Notes: a model not told the origin generated them from the letters alone. Shown: positions 10,926-21,525, counted from the first letter of the stretch. The stretch: DNA of 64,000 nucleotides from DAITBA01 sp036824005 (GCA_036824005.1 DAITBA010000001.1:1-64000), one strand, 5' to 3'. A program made the numbers and translations.

Positions 10926-10929
<4 letters not shown>
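8746..10929 (-). CDS. malQ: 4-alpha-glucanotransferase (amylomaltase)
   Basis: GH77 enzyme of 727 residues that transfers 1,4-glucan segments and releases glucose. The catalytic motifs are visible: the nucleophile in RIDHVMGLMR, the acid/base in GEDLGTVP and the third Asp in STHDLATLSG. The long N-terminal extension (about 200 residues before the catalytic barrel) fits the E. coli MalQ type rather than the short amylomaltases. The start is a GTG that overlaps the stop of treZ in GTGA, with GGAG upstream, so translation is probably coupled. Together with TreZ it would recycle maltodextrins during trehalose or glycogen metabolism. treY is not downstream. Confidence 0.93.
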
Positions 10930-12734
<1,805 letters not shown>

Positions 12735-13277
12735 CGCATGACGACGGCGAGCCGTCGTCACCGGCGACCCGGATACACGCTGCAAGGTGGACTGAATTTC
12801 ACGCTCCCATGCCCTTTCTGGCCATGAGCACGGCAGTGCGTGCGCTGGCGGGTTATTGGTCCGCGGGCTCGGACGGTGTCGGTAACGACGCGGCCGTATT
12901 GTCGCCCGATTTGCCGCCTTTGATCGAGAATATTCCGGCCTATCGCAATCGTGCTCGCTAAGCGTTTGATTTTCCAACCGACCAATGAGCGCGGAGGGGC
13001 GGCGGAGCCTGCCCCGAGGAGCGAAACCACCGCCGCTCGATACGCTCCCGAGATCGCGCGCTGGAAGCCCCAGCCGATGCCGGAACAGCGGTGACGAAAC
13101 GCCCGCCACAGGCAATGCAGCGCCGACCCACGGCGCGCATCGCTGTGATCTCGGTCGCGCCGCGGCACGGCGGCCGGATGTCCGGTTTCTCCTCATGGCT
13201 CGTTTGCACTTACACTTCGCCGTTCGCGACGAGCCGCTCTCCACTTTCCCGCTTTGCGCCAAACTGCTGGGCATCCT
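12735..13277. other. gene-free gap between treZ and a divergent hydrolase gene
   Basis: This 543-bp stretch separates two divergent genes and should hold both promoters. No protein with recognisable motifs was found on either strand. The only tidy short frame is 12809-12961 (+, 50 codons) with no clear ribosome-binding site. No tRNA, strong terminator or repeat was seen. Confidence 0.5.
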
Positions 13278-14111
13278 GTGAATCACTTCATCACCGACGA
13301 CGGCGAACACCTGAACATCACGATATCCGGCGACGGTCCGGCCCTCGTTATGTTGCACGGCTGGACGTCATCGCGCGCAAGCTGGCGGCCCCTCATGGCG
13401 CAACTTACGCGACAGCATCGGGTCTTCTGTCCGGATGCACGCGGTCACGGCGGGCATGCGCCGACGGCTACCCGCACGCCCGATGTCAGGCGTTTGGCGG
13501 CCGACCTGCAGAACCTACTCGATCACTACGGCATTGATCGCGCGGCGGCCGTCGGTCACTCGATGGGCGCTCTGACGCTGTGGCAGTTCATTCGCAACCA
13601 CGGCTGCCAGCGCCTGTCGCACCTGTGCATCATCGACCAGTCGCCCAGGCTGGTCACCGACGATGAATGGCGGCTCGGCATCTACGGCAACTTCGACGCC
13701 GTCCGCTCGCAGCGGCTGATCGAGGAACTGGAACAGGATTTCGCCGAAGGCGTGCTGCGGCTCACCGCGCACGGCCTGAACGCCCGGGCACGCGCCGGCT
13801 ACGCACGGAATAGCAAGGGCTGGCAGCAGGCGCGACATGCCTTGCAGCGACTCGACCCGCCGACGCTCATCGCAATCTGGAAATCCCTCGTTGCGGCGGA
13901 CTTCCGCGACGTTCTGCCGGCCATCACGGTCCCGACCTGGCTTGCCTGGGGCGCGCAGAGCAATTTCTACCCCCTCGCGACGGCGCGCTTTCTGCTGGCT
14001 TCCACTCCCAGGGCGACGATGACCTGCTATGAAGGCGCCGACCACTCACCCCACCTGCTGCATCCGGAGCGCTTCGCGGCCGACCTGCTGGCCTTCACGG
14101 TGCGGAGCTGA
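13278..14111 (+). CDS. alpha/beta hydrolase
   Basis: Predicted serine hydrolase of 277 residues. The alpha/beta-hydrolase fold shows the oxyanion motif LHGWTSS near residue 26, the nucleophile elbow GHSMG near residue 95 and a terminal histidine in GADHSPHLLHP. The GTG at 13278 was chosen because the fold begins immediately after it (VNHFITDDG); a TTG at 13254 in the same frame is an alternative. Substrate unknown: relatives include esterases, haloperoxidase-like enzymes and dienelactone-type hydrolases. The carbonic anhydrase gene converges on it from the other side. Confidence 0.8.
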   Translation: MNHFITDDGEHLNITISGDGPALVMLHGWTSSRASWRPLMAQLTRQHRVFCPDARGHGGHAPTATRTPDVRRLAADLQNLLDHYGIDRAAAVGHSMGALTLWQFIRNHGCQRLSHLCIIDQSPRLVTDDEWRLGIYGNFDAVRSQRLIEELEQDFAEGVLRLTAHGLNARARAGYARNSKGWQQARHALQRLDPPTLIAIWKSLVAADFRDVLPAITVPTWLAWGAQSNFYPLATARFLLASTPRATMTCYEGADHSPHLLHPERFAADLLAFTVRS

Positions 14112-14141
14112 TCCGCGCCATGATGTAGTCGGCTGCAATGA

Positions 14142-14795
14142 TCATAAATAACTCGGAGTTGGGGCATCGGCCAGAATCAGCTCGAAGCCATTGCGCGCCG
14201 GGTCGTAGCTCAACAACTGGCCTTGCGCGATGTCGAAATACCAGCCGTGCAGATGCATCGTGCCGGCGACAACGCGCTCGGCGATCCACGGGTAGCTCAT
14301 CAGGTTGTCCAGCGATACCAGGATGGCAGCCTGCTCGCAGGCGCGCGCCTGCAACGCGGGGGACTTTGCCGGCAGATCCGCCAGCACCTGTTCGCGCGCG
14401 CGGCGCGCGATGCCGATCCACTTGCCGATGAACTCGCTGCCCTGGCCGGCGTTGTGCATCAGGGCGCCGATGCCGCCGCATTGCGCGTGGCCGAGCACGA
14501 TGATGTGCTCGACATCGAGCGACTGGACGGCAAACTCGAGCGCCGCCGGCACGCTGGCAAAACCGCCCCCCGGTTCGTGGGGCGGCACCAGGTTGGCGAC
14601 GTTGCGCACCACGAACACGTCGCCGGGCTCGGCGCCGGTCAACAACGCCGGGTCGACGCGCGAGTCGGCGCAGGCGATGATCATGGCCCGGGGGCGCTGC
14701 CCGTGACGGAGCTGTTCGAACAGCTCGCGGTCTTCGCTGAAGTACTTCTCCTGGAAGCGCCGGAAGCCGGCGATGAACTTGGCGATGTCCTTCAT
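14142..14795 (-). CDS. can: beta-class carbonic anhydrase
   Basis: Zinc enzyme of 217 residues that interconverts CO2 and bicarbonate. The zinc ligands are Cys42 in CADSR (with the Asp44-Arg46 dyad) and His103/Cys106 in HAQCGG, as in the E. coli Can/CynT group. It is complete for a cytoplasmic beta-carbonic anhydrase. Its ATG overlaps the stop of the upstream sodium-channel gene as ATGA, so the two are probably translated together. This pairing is unusual and suggests a link between ion flux and inorganic carbon or pH. Confidence 0.94.
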   Translation of the reverse strand: MKDIAKFIAGFRRFQEKYFSEDRELFEQLRHGQRPRAMIIACADSRVDPALLTGAEPGDVFVVRNVANLVPPHEPGGGFASVPAALEFAVQSLDVEHIIVLGHAQCGGIGALMHNAGQGSEFIGKWIGIARRAREQVLADLPAKSPALQARACEQAAILVSLDNLMSYPWIAERVVAGTMHLHGWYFDIAQGQLLSYDPARNGFELILADAPTPSYL

Positions 14796-15688
14796 GTCGC
14801 GGCGTCGTGTCGATGATCGGCTGGATGAGCGGGTACCCGCGTGGCACCGGCTGACAGCATGGCTTTCAGCTCGCGGAGTTCCTCGCGCAGGACGCGCATC
14901 TCCGCATGCAGGTCGGCCTCGATGTGTTCGCGCGCTGCCGTGACGGCATCGTGCGCGGCCAGTTGCTCCGCCTCGTTGTAGCTCTGCATGGCGTTGACGA
15001 TGATGGCGATGAACAGGTTGAGCATGGTGAAAGTCGCCACCAGGATGAAGGCGACGAAGAAGATCCACGCATGGGGGAAGCTCTCCATCACCGGCCGCGC
15101 GATGCCCATCGACCAGCTTTCCAGCGTCATGACCTGGAACAGGGTGTAGAGCGATCGCCCGAGGGTGCCGAACCATTCCGGGTGGCTGGCCGCGAAGAGG
15201 TTGGTCGCGATGACCGCGAAGACGTAGTAGATGATGAACAGCACCAGCGCGATGGATCCCAGGCCGGGTATCGCCGCCAGCAGGGCGCCGACGACGCGGC
15301 GCATCGACGGCACCATGGTCAGCAGGCGCAGCACCCGCAACACGCGCAAGGCGCGCAGCACTGCAAACGGGCCGCTCGCGGGAATCAGGGCGATGGCGAC
15401 GACCAGGAAATCGAACACGCTCCACGGGTCGCGCCAGAACGCGGCACGATGGGCATAGATACGGGCCAGCAACTCGACGACGAACAGGCCCAGGATCGCC
15501 TGGTCGAGTCCGCGGATCAGTCCGCCGGCACGGGCCATTGCCGCGGGCCAGGTCTCCAGGCCCAGCAGGACGGCGTTCACCAGGATTAGCGCGATGATGA
15601 AATGCTGGACGCGGCCTTGCGCCAGCCAGTCGCCGACGCGCTGCCGAAGCGTGTCGTTCGGTAAGGGGCAAACGGTCGAGTCGTTCAT
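14792..15688 (-). CDS. bacterial voltage-gated sodium channel (BacNav/NaChBac family)
   Basis: Six-helix ion channel subunit of 298 residues; the family forms tetramers. S1 lies near residues 28-44, S2 near 63-78, S3 near 89-104. S4 carries regularly spaced arginines at 112, 115, 118 and 121. After S5 comes the pore loop with the selectivity filter TLESWSM at 188-194, as in NaChBac/NavAb, then S6 and a C-terminal coiled coil near 253-278. The filter predicts sodium selectivity. The ATG at 15688 is preferred to a TTG at 15706 in frame. It overlaps can by 4 bp. Confidence 0.92.
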   Translation of the reverse strand: MNDSTVCPLPNDTLRQRVGDWLAQGRVQHFIIALILVNAVLLGLETWPAAMARAGGLIRGLDQAILGLFVVELLARIYAHRAAFWRDPWSVFDFLVVAIALIPASGPFAVLRALRVLRVLRLLTMVPSMRRVVGALLAAIPGLGSIALVLFIIYYVFAVIATNLFAASHPEWFGTLGRSLYTLFQVMTLESWSMGIARPVMESFPHAWIFFVAFILVATFTMLNLFIAIIVNAMQSYNEAEQLAAHDAVTAAREHIEADLHAEMRVLREELRELKAMLSAGATRVPAHPADHRHDAAT

Positions 15689-15781
15689 GGGGTCAGCGAT
15701 ACGCAAGACTGCCGATGGCGAGCCGGACTGTCGTCGCCCGGCCCGCGCGATCCATGCGGCGAAGGCGCGGCGAGCATGGGT

Positions 15782-16294
15782 TCATGAGCGGGAAAATCGC
15801 CGTTTGACGAGAGTCCGCCACGCCCAGGCTTGCGAGATCAGCAGATAGGCGGCGATCGCCGCGACGCTGCCCGCGATGCCCAGGCCGGCGGCCAGCGGCA
15901 CGCCGATGGCACCGAGGTTCTCCAGGATGACGTCGGGATCATCCAGCGTGAAGGCCGCGGGCGCGGATGTCCCCGTCGCCCAGGCACCCAGCTGATAGGC
16001 GGCGTAATAGATGGGCGGCACGGTCAGCGGGTTGGTCACCAGCGTGCCGGCGGCAGCGACTGCCACGTTGGCGCGCAGGGCGACCGCGGCGATCGCGGCG
16101 AGCAGGATCTGGGCGACGGGAATCGCCAGGCCGATGAACAGGCCGATCGCGATACCGGTCGCGACGCCCCGGCGCGACCAATGCCAAAGCTTCGGGTGCG
16201 CGAGGAAGGGCGCCAGCCAGCGCAGCCCGGGATTGGCCTCGAGCTGCTCGCGACCGGGCACCCATGCCCGCAGGCGCTGGATCGGGGAAGGCAT
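15782..16294 (-). CDS. DUF2062 membrane protein
   Basis: Small membrane protein of 170 residues. The N-terminal third is soluble (HPKLWHWSR), followed by hydrophobic segments near residues 45-75, 80-105 and 135-160. The signature TLVTNPLTVPPIYYAAY is typical of DUF2062 (YqaE/PA-type inner-membrane proteins of unknown role). It starts 5 bp after the BI-1 family gene, so it probably shares its transcript. No catalytic motif is visible. Confidence 0.85.
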   Translation of the reverse strand: MPSPIQRLRAWVPGREQLEANPGLRWLAPFLAHPKLWHWSRRGVATGIAIGLFIGLAIPVAQILLAAIAAVALRANVAVAAAGTLVTNPLTVPPIYYAAYQLGAWATGTSAPAAFTLDDPDVILENLGAIGVPLAAGLGIAGSVAAIAAYLLISQAWAWRTLVKRRFSRS

Positions 16295-16299
16295 CGTGC

Positions 16300-16986
16300 T
16301 CAGTCATCCCCGCTCATGAATCCCAGCAGCTGCAGCAGGCTGGTAAAGAGGTTGAAGATCGAGACGAACAGCGTCACGGTGGCCAGCACGTAGTTGGTCT
16401 CCCCGCCGTGGATGATGTTGCTCGTTTCGTAGAGGATGAGCCCGGACATCAGCAGCACGAAGGCGGCCGAGACGGTGAGCGACAGCGCCGGGATCTCGAA
16501 GAAGATCGCCGCGAGGCCGGCGAGGAATGCCAGCAGGATGCCGACCATCAGGAAGCCACCCATGAAGCTGAAGTCCTTCTTCGTGGTCAGCGCATAGGCC
16601 GAGAGTCCGACGAAGATCACGGCCGTGCCGCCCATCGCCTGCATGACGATCTCCGCGCCGTTGGGCAGGCCGAGATAGCGGCTGATGATCGGCCCCAGCG
16701 TGTAGCCCATGAAACCGGTCAGCGCGAAGACCGCAAGGATGCCCCAGCCGCTGTTCTTCAGCTTGTGGACCGCGAACAGCAGCCCGAAGAAGCCGACCAG
16801 CGTCAGCAGGATGCCGGGGTGCGGCAGCTTGAGTGCCGCCGAAACGCCGGCGCTCGCGGCGGCGAAAGCCAGGGTCAGCGACAACAGCAGATAGGTGTTG
16901 CGGATCACCTTGTTGCCGGCAATGGCGGACTCGACGCGGCCGTGCGGCAGGGCGACTGCCTGGGCGCGTGGGAAGTTCGGGTTCAT
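16300..16986 (-). CDS. Bax inhibitor-1 family membrane protein (YccA/YbhL-like)
   Basis: Integral membrane protein of 228 residues with seven predicted helices from about residue 30 to 222. It belongs to the BI-1 (TMBIM) family: the FMGYTLGPI segment, the YETSNIIHGGETNYVLATV region and an acidic C-terminus (SGDD) fit. E. coli YccA modulates FtsH, and other members are calcium leak channels, so the role here is either membrane proteostasis or cation leak. A ribosome-binding site (AAGGAGAA) precedes the ATG. It lies in a minus-strand run with Usp and TerC genes. Confidence 0.9.
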   Translation of the reverse strand: MNPNFPRAQAVALPHGRVESAIAGNKVIRNTYLLLSLTLAFAAASAGVSAALKLPHPGILLTLVGFFGLLFAVHKLKNSGWGILAVFALTGFMGYTLGPIISRYLGLPNGAEIVMQAMGGTAVIFVGLSAYALTTKKDFSFMGGFLMVGILLAFLAGLAAIFFEIPALSLTVSAAFVLLMSGLILYETSNIIHGGETNYVLATVTLFVSIFNLFTSLLQLLGFMSGDD

Positions 16987-17040
16987 GTCATTCTCCTTTC
17001 GGGTTGAAATGCGAAGTCGTTGCGGGGAAGGGGGCGTGCG

Positions 17041-17547
17041 TCAGGGCACCACCGTCACGGGCACGGGGGACAGGTGCATGACCTTGTAGGCCACCGAACC
17101 CAGCAGCAGGCTCTGGACGGTGTTGAGACCGCGGCTGCCGAGGACGATGGCGCCAACCTGCAACCGTTCCGCTAGGTCGATGATGCGTTCTGCCGGGTCG
17201 CCCAGCGCCACATGCAGGCGCCACGGCAGGCCTTGGGCGTCGAGCAGGGCGCGCGCCCGCGCCGTGGCTTCCAGCGCGCGGCGTTCGAGATCCGACTCGG
17301 CGGCCTCCTTCGCGAGCCAGGGCTGCACATGGACCAGATGCAAGGCGCAGGAATGCATGACGGCGGCCTGGGCCGCCGCATGCGCAACGGCGCGCAGCGC
17401 GTTGTCCGAGCTGTCCAGCGCGACCAGCCAGCGGTTGCGATCCGGCGCCGGCAGCTGCGGCGTGCTGTCGAAGACGATGCCGACCAGACGGCCGTCGGTG
17501 TCGCGCTCGCTGCCGCTGCGCGCCGGGTCGGCACGTGCCGGGGTCAT
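17041..17547 (-). CDS. universal stress protein (UspA family)
   Basis: Single-domain Usp of 168 residues. After a 35-residue polar N-terminal leader, the fold begins at RWLVALDSS. The ATP-binding signature GxxG-x9-GS is present as GSRGLNT...LLGSVA near the C-terminus, so it should be of the ATP-binding type. The ATG at 17547 overlaps the terC stop as ATGA. Family members act in stress survival; the precise role is unknown. Confidence 0.88.
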   Translation of the reverse strand: MTPARADPARSGSERDTDGRLVGIVFDSTPQLPAPDRNRWLVALDSSDNALRAVAHAAAQAAVMHSCALHLVHVQPWLAKEAAESDLERRALEATARARALLDAQGLPWRLHVALGDPAERIIDLAERLQVGAIVLGSRGLNTVQSLLLGSVAYKVMHLSPVPVTVVP

Positions 17548-18530
17548 GCGTGCTCCCTGGCGGGAAGCGGCTTCGGCCGGGACAGCGCCAGGCTGGCCGC
17601 CACCGAGACGAGGATGATGCTCGCGACGATGGACAGCGACCACTGGATCGGGACATGGAACCACGGCATTGCGAGCATCTTGCTGCCGATGAACACCAGC
17701 ACGATGGCCAGCCCGTATTTGAGCAGGTGGAAGCGCTCGGCCATGTCGGCCAGCAGGAAGTACAGCGCGCGCAGGCCCATGATGGCGAAGATGTTCGAGG
17801 TGAACACGATGAACGGGTCGGTGGTGACCGCGAAAATGGCCGGGATGCTGTCCACCGCGAACACCAGGTCACTGGCCTCGATCAGGGCGAGGACGAGGAA
17901 CATCGGCGTCGCCCAGAGGAGGCCGTTCGTGCGGACGAAGAACTTCTCGCCATGGAATTCCGGCGTGATGCGCAAATGGCCGCGCAGCCAGCGCAGCAGC
18001 GGATTCCTCTCCAGATCGGGTTGGGCGTCGGCGAAGATCAGCATCTTGATGCCGGTGACGACGAGGAAGGCGCCGAACACATGAAGGATCCACGAGAAGT
18101 GTTGCACCAGCCAGACGCCGGCGAGGATCATCCCGGCGCGCATGACGATCGCGCCAAGCACGCCGTAGAGCAGCACGCGGCGCTGCATCTCGGGCGGCAC
18201 CGCGAAATAGGTGAAGATCATGACAAAGACGAACATGTTGTCCACCGACAGCGACTGCTCGATCAGGTAGCCGGCGAGGAACTCCAGCGTCTTGGTCCGC
18301 GCCACCTCGGCGCCCTGGGTGTCGTTCAGGTACCACCAGAGCAGCCCGGCGAAGGCAAGCGCGAGGCCGACCCACACGGCGACCCAGGCGGCCGCCTCCC
18401 TGACATGCACGCGATGCGCCTTGCGGCCGCCGAAGACGAACAGGTCGAGCGCCAGCATCGCCAGCACGAAGGCGATGAATCCCGCCCACATCGGGCCGTT
18501 GGCGAAGCTGACGGCGGTGGATTCATTCAT
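17544..18530 (-). CDS. TerC/Alx-family integral membrane protein
   Basis: Membrane protein of 328 residues with about nine helices. The two TerC signature regions are seen: EQSLSVDNMFVF near residues 92-103 and ASDLVFAVDSIPAIFA near 225-240, carrying conserved acidic residues. Relatives are the E. coli manganese exporter Alx and the tellurite-resistance protein TerC. The gene starts 10 bp after the upstream TerB/DUF697 gene, leaving no space for the manganese riboswitch found before alx. It is coupled to the Usp gene downstream. Confidence 0.9.
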   Translation of the reverse strand: MNESTAVSFANGPMWAGFIAFVLAMLALDLFVFGGRKAHRVHVREAAAWVAVWVGLALAFAGLLWWYLNDTQGAEVARTKTLEFLAGYLIEQSLSVDNMFVFVMIFTYFAVPPEMQRRVLLYGVLGAIVMRAGMILAGVWLVQHFSWILHVFGAFLVVTGIKMLIFADAQPDLERNPLLRWLRGHLRITPEFHGEKFFVRTNGLLWATPMFLVLALIEASDLVFAVDSIPAIFAVTTDPFIVFTSNIFAIMGLRALYFLLADMAERFHLLKYGLAIVLVFIGSKMLAMPWFHVPIQWSLSIVASIILVSVAASLALSRPKPLPAREHA

Positions 18531-18540
18531 CGAGCTGTCC

Positions 18541-19485
18541 TCAGGTGCGCATTAGCGCCATGACCTGGCCGGCGTCGAGCGTCGCCGCCTTTTCCCGGAT
18601 CTGCGGCATGTACTGCGTCTGCAGCTGCTTGGCGGGACCGAGCAAATCCCGGAACGTTTCGCGCAGCAATGCAGTGCTCATCGTCCGCCCGCCAGCGTAG
18701 TAGCGCCGGGCGACCTGGCCCAGCGCGTAGGTGGTAGCGAAAGAGAAGGCCATGCCGGTTGCCGTGCTAGCGACCTTGCCGAAAGCCTTGCCGGCCGCCT
18801 TGCCGAGCAAACCGCCGAGCACCTTGCGACCGAACTGCTCCAGATACTGGGAAGTCAGCCCAACCCCGGCGGCGGCAATGAATTCCTTGATATGGCCTTG
18901 GTCGAGCGTCACTCCGTAGGCCTTGCCGATGCCATAGACCATCTTGATCTGCAACGGGATGATCGCCATTGAAGCCCAGGTCTGCGGCAGCAGTTCCAGG
19001 GCGCCGGCCAAAAGGGCGAAATTGAGGATCGATCGGTCACGTTCGGCCGTGGAAACGGGTTCCGGAACCGGCTGCGGGGACGTCGCCGGCGGGGCAATGA
19101 ATGCGGCCCGGTCGACCAGCACCTCGACCTCGCCTTCGATCAGTTCCGTCTCGGACGCCGGCAGCGAGAAAAGGCGCTTCAGTTCATCGAGGAAGCGGCG
19201 CTCTCCTTCCGCCAACCGCCCATCCGCCTCGCAGACGCATACCGCCATCTCGTAGGCGAACTGGCGCTGGCCGGCATCCACCAGCGTGGCTGCCGCAACG
19301 TCCAGCGTCAGGCGCTTGAGGAGAATGTCCTGATAAAGGCGCATCAGATCTGGGGCAGCGTTGTCGTCAGCCAGACGCTCGGCGACGCGGCGCACTTCTT
19401 CGCGTTCGCGCTCATCCTTCGCGCCATCGGCGAAGGCGGCGTGGATGGCGATGGCAAGAATGGCTTTTTGTTCCTGGGGTTTCAT
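18541..19485 (-). CDS. TerB-like and DUF697 domain protein
   Basis: Protein of 314 residues. Residues 1-140 form a TerB-like helical domain (AIHAAFADGAKDERE and CVCEADGRLAEGE, with the repeated acidic helix pattern). Residues 155-270 match DUF697, a hydrophobic domain otherwise found in YcjF-type proteins and next to GTPases (QIKMVYGIGKAYGV, FGRKVLGGLLGKAAGKA). The ATG at 19485 has AGGAAACAGCTT upstream. It sits 10 bp before terC, which fits a Ter-type stress unit. Biochemical role unknown. Confidence 0.8.
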   Translation of the reverse strand: MKPQEQKAILAIAIHAAFADGAKDEREREEVRRVAERLADDNAAPDLMRLYQDILLKRLTLDVAAATLVDAGQRQFAYEMAVCVCEADGRLAEGERRFLDELKRLFSLPASETELIEGEVEVLVDRAAFIAPPATSPQPVPEPVSTAERDRSILNFALLAGALELLPQTWASMAIIPLQIKMVYGIGKAYGVTLDQGHIKEFIAAAGVGLTSQYLEQFGRKVLGGLLGKAAGKAFGKVASTATGMAFSFATTYALGQVARRYYAGGRTMSTALLRETFRDLLGPAKQLQTQYMPQIREKAATLDAGQVMALMRT

Positions 19486-19507
19486 AAGCTGTTTCCTGAA
19501 AAACCGG

Positions 19508-20668
19508 TCATGGCAGCACGGCGACAGGGTCTGACATGCCGATGGCGCGCCGGCCGGCCATCGCCGCCTCTCGCACGTCGACGGCATCGTCGCCAACCAC
19601 CGTGAAATGCCCCATTTTCCGGCCCGGCTTGGCATGACGTTTGCCGTACAGATGCAGCTTGAGATTTGGCACGGCCAGCAACGTTCGCCAATCCGGCTCG
19701 CGGACACGGGCTGGGCCGCCCAGATACCAAAGGTCGCCCAGCAAATTGACCATCGTCGCGGCCGAATGGAGCCGGGTGTCGCCGAGCGGCAGGCCGCAGA
19801 GCGCGCGCACTTGCTGCTCGAACTGATCGGTGACGCAGGCATCGAGCGTGAAGTGCCCCGAGTTGTGGGGGCGCGGCGCCATCTCGTTGACGTAGAGTCG
19901 GCCGCTGACAACGAAGAACTCGACGGCCATGACGCCAACGTAGTCCATGGTGCGAGCAATGTCCGCAGCCATGCGCTCGGCGTTCGCAGTGAGACAAGCT
20001 GGCGCAGGCGGCACCGAAGAAATGTCGAGTACGCCGTGCCGGTGACGATTCTCGGCTGCCGGAAAACACCTCACCTCGCCCGCTTCGTCGCGCGCCAGAA
20101 CCACCGAAACCTCGTGGTCCAGTGTCAGCACTTTTTCCAACACACAGGGTTCGCAGCCGAACTGGCGGAAGGCCGCCTGTTCCTCATCTCTGTTCTTGAC
20201 CCAAGCCTGGCCCTTGCCGTCGTAGCCGAATCGCGCAACCTTGAGGATGCCCGGGAACAAGTCGGCGTCGGCTTTCCGGGCATCTTCTTCGTTGCGAACA
20301 TCGGCGTACGGCACATGAGGAAAGCCGTTACGCTTCAGGAAGCCCTTTTCGGCGCTGCGGTCCTGGCAGATGGCTACAGCATGGGCGCCGGGCCTCACGC
20401 GTACGGACGTAGCGAGGTAATGCAACGCATGGGCCGGCACATTTTCGAATTCCGTGGTCACGGCAGCGCAGGATTGCGCCAACAGGCCGAGTGCTACAGG
20501 ATCGTCGTAGGGCCTCGCGAGATGCGTGTCGGCAATGCGTCCGGCGGGACTATCGAGATCGGGATCGAGCACTGTCACCCGGTAACCTAACTCGTGTGCC
20601 GCCTTGATGAAGAAGCGACCCAACTGACCGCCGCCGAGGAGGCCGAGGGTGGCAGGCGGCTGAATCAC
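19508..20668 (-). CDS. purK: 5-(carboxyamino)imidazole ribonucleotide synthase
   Basis: ATP-grasp enzyme of 386 residues in purine synthesis. It uses ATP and bicarbonate to carboxylate AIR to N5-CAIR, which PurE then rearranges. The N-terminal motif LGLLGGGQLGR and the ATP-grasp core (KVARFGYDGKGQ, EVSVVLARD, NEMAPRPHNSGH) are clear. The start is a GTG overlapping the purE stop as GTGA. Gene order purE–purK is the usual one. Confidence 0.95.
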   Translation of the reverse strand: MIQPPATLGLLGGGQLGRFFIKAAHELGYRVTVLDPDLDSPAGRIADTHLARPYDDPVALGLLAQSCAAVTTEFENVPAHALHYLATSVRVRPGAHAVAICQDRSAEKGFLKRNGFPHVPYADVRNEEDARKADADLFPGILKVARFGYDGKGQAWVKNRDEEQAAFRQFGCEPCVLEKVLTLDHEVSVVLARDEAGEVRCFPAAENRHRHGVLDISSVPPAPACLTANAERMAADIARTMDYVGVMAVEFFVVSGRLYVNEMAPRPHNSGHFTLDACVTDQFEQQVRALCGLPLGDTRLHSAATMVNLLGDLWYLGGPARVREPDWRTLLAVPNLKLHLYGKRHAKPGRKMGHFTVVGDDAVDVREAAMAGRRAIGMSDPVAVLP

Positions 20669-21174
20669 TTCAGTGGTTCCAGTTTCATCGCCAGCACCCT
20701 CGCCGTCTGCGCCGCGCGGAACTCGGCCAGCTTTTTCGCAAGCTTGCAGTCGGTTGCCGCCAGCAGCGCTACGGCGAAAAGTCCCGCGTTCGCCGCCCCG
20801 GCCTCGCCGATGGCGAAAGTGGCCACAGGGATGCCCTTGGGCATCTGCACGATGGACAGCAGCGAGTCCTTGCCGGCCAGCGCCTTCGACTGCACCGGCA
20901 CACCGAGCACGGGAACAATGGTCTTCGCGGCAAGCATGCCCGGCAGGTGCGCTGCACCTCCCGCCCCCGCGATGATGGCGCGCAGCCCGCGCCCCTGCGC
21001 TGACGCTGCGTAATCGAACATCATGTCCGGCGTGCGGTGCGCGGAAACCACGCGCGCCTCGTAAGGCACGGCGAAGTCTCCCAGAACGCGCGCTGCCGCC
21101 TGCAGCGTTGGCCAATCCGAGTTGGAACCCATGACGACGCCAATCAGGGGCGCCGTTTCGACACGGCGCTTCAT
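20665..21174 (-). CDS. purE: N5-carboxyaminoimidazole ribonucleotide mutase
   Basis: Class I PurE of 169 residues that converts N5-CAIR to CAIR. Substrate-binding motifs are visible: GVVMGSNSDWPT at the N-terminus, the SAHRTPD loop with the catalytic histidine, and AGAGGAAHLPG. It lies 15 bp after the hibernation-factor gene and overlaps purK. Class I matches the presence of PurK. Confidence 0.95.
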   Translation of the reverse strand: MKRRVETAPLIGVVMGSNSDWPTLQAAARVLGDFAVPYEARVVSAHRTPDMMFDYAASAQGRGLRAIIAGAGGAAHLPGMLAAKTIVPVLGVPVQSKALAGKDSLLSIVQMPKGIPVATFAIGEAGAANAGLFAVALLAATDCKLAKKLAEFRAAQTARVLAMKLEPLK

Positions 21175-21189
21175 AGATTTTCGCCGTAG

Positions 21190-21525
21190 TCAGGGGTTGC
21201 CTGGCCATTGACACGGGGAAAAGCCGCGTTGTCGCGCCAGGCGGCGGTCGAGCGTACGGCCAACGCGTTCGGATGCGCGGTCAATGGCGACGTACATATC
21301 GGCCTGAGTATCCTCGACGATCAGGGCAGGTGCGCCCTTGAGGCGGACCTCGATACCGCAACATTTGTCCACGCCACCGCGCGGACCATTGACATCGGAC
21401 ATGCGCACAACGACACGCGCCACGATATCCCGACCATGATTGAGGGCGTAGGCCACGCGGTCAGCCACATGGTGGCGCAGCCCCTCGGTCAGTCTGAAAT
21501 TCTGGGCTTGGATCTGAAGGTTCAT
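21190..21525 (-). CDS. ribosome hibernation promoting factor-like protein
   Basis: Short HPF/YfiA-family protein of 111 residues (MNLQIQAQNF...). The family binds the 30S decoding centre in stationary phase and blocks translation. The beta-alpha-beta-beta-beta-alpha pattern is consistent with the family, including the late segment ADMYVAIDRASERVGRTLDRRL. It lacks the C-terminal dimerisation domain of long HPF. The ATG at 21525 has GAAGGGA upstream. It may also be regulated by its own promoter (see 21559-21587). Confidence 0.82.
   Translation of the reverse strand: MNLQIQAQNFRLTEGLRHHVADRVAYALNHGRDIVARVVVRMSDVNGPRGGVDKCCGIEVRLKGAPALIVEDTQADMYVAIDRASERVGRTLDRRLARQRGFSPCQWPGNP

Noticed and set aside
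12809..12961. 50-codon frame in the treZ upstream gap
   Set aside because: No ribosome-binding site, no recognisable motif; too short to support alone.
12735..13358. Upstream extension of treZ by 208 codons
   Set aside because: No homology in the extension; TreZ proteins begin at MPFG-like sequence.
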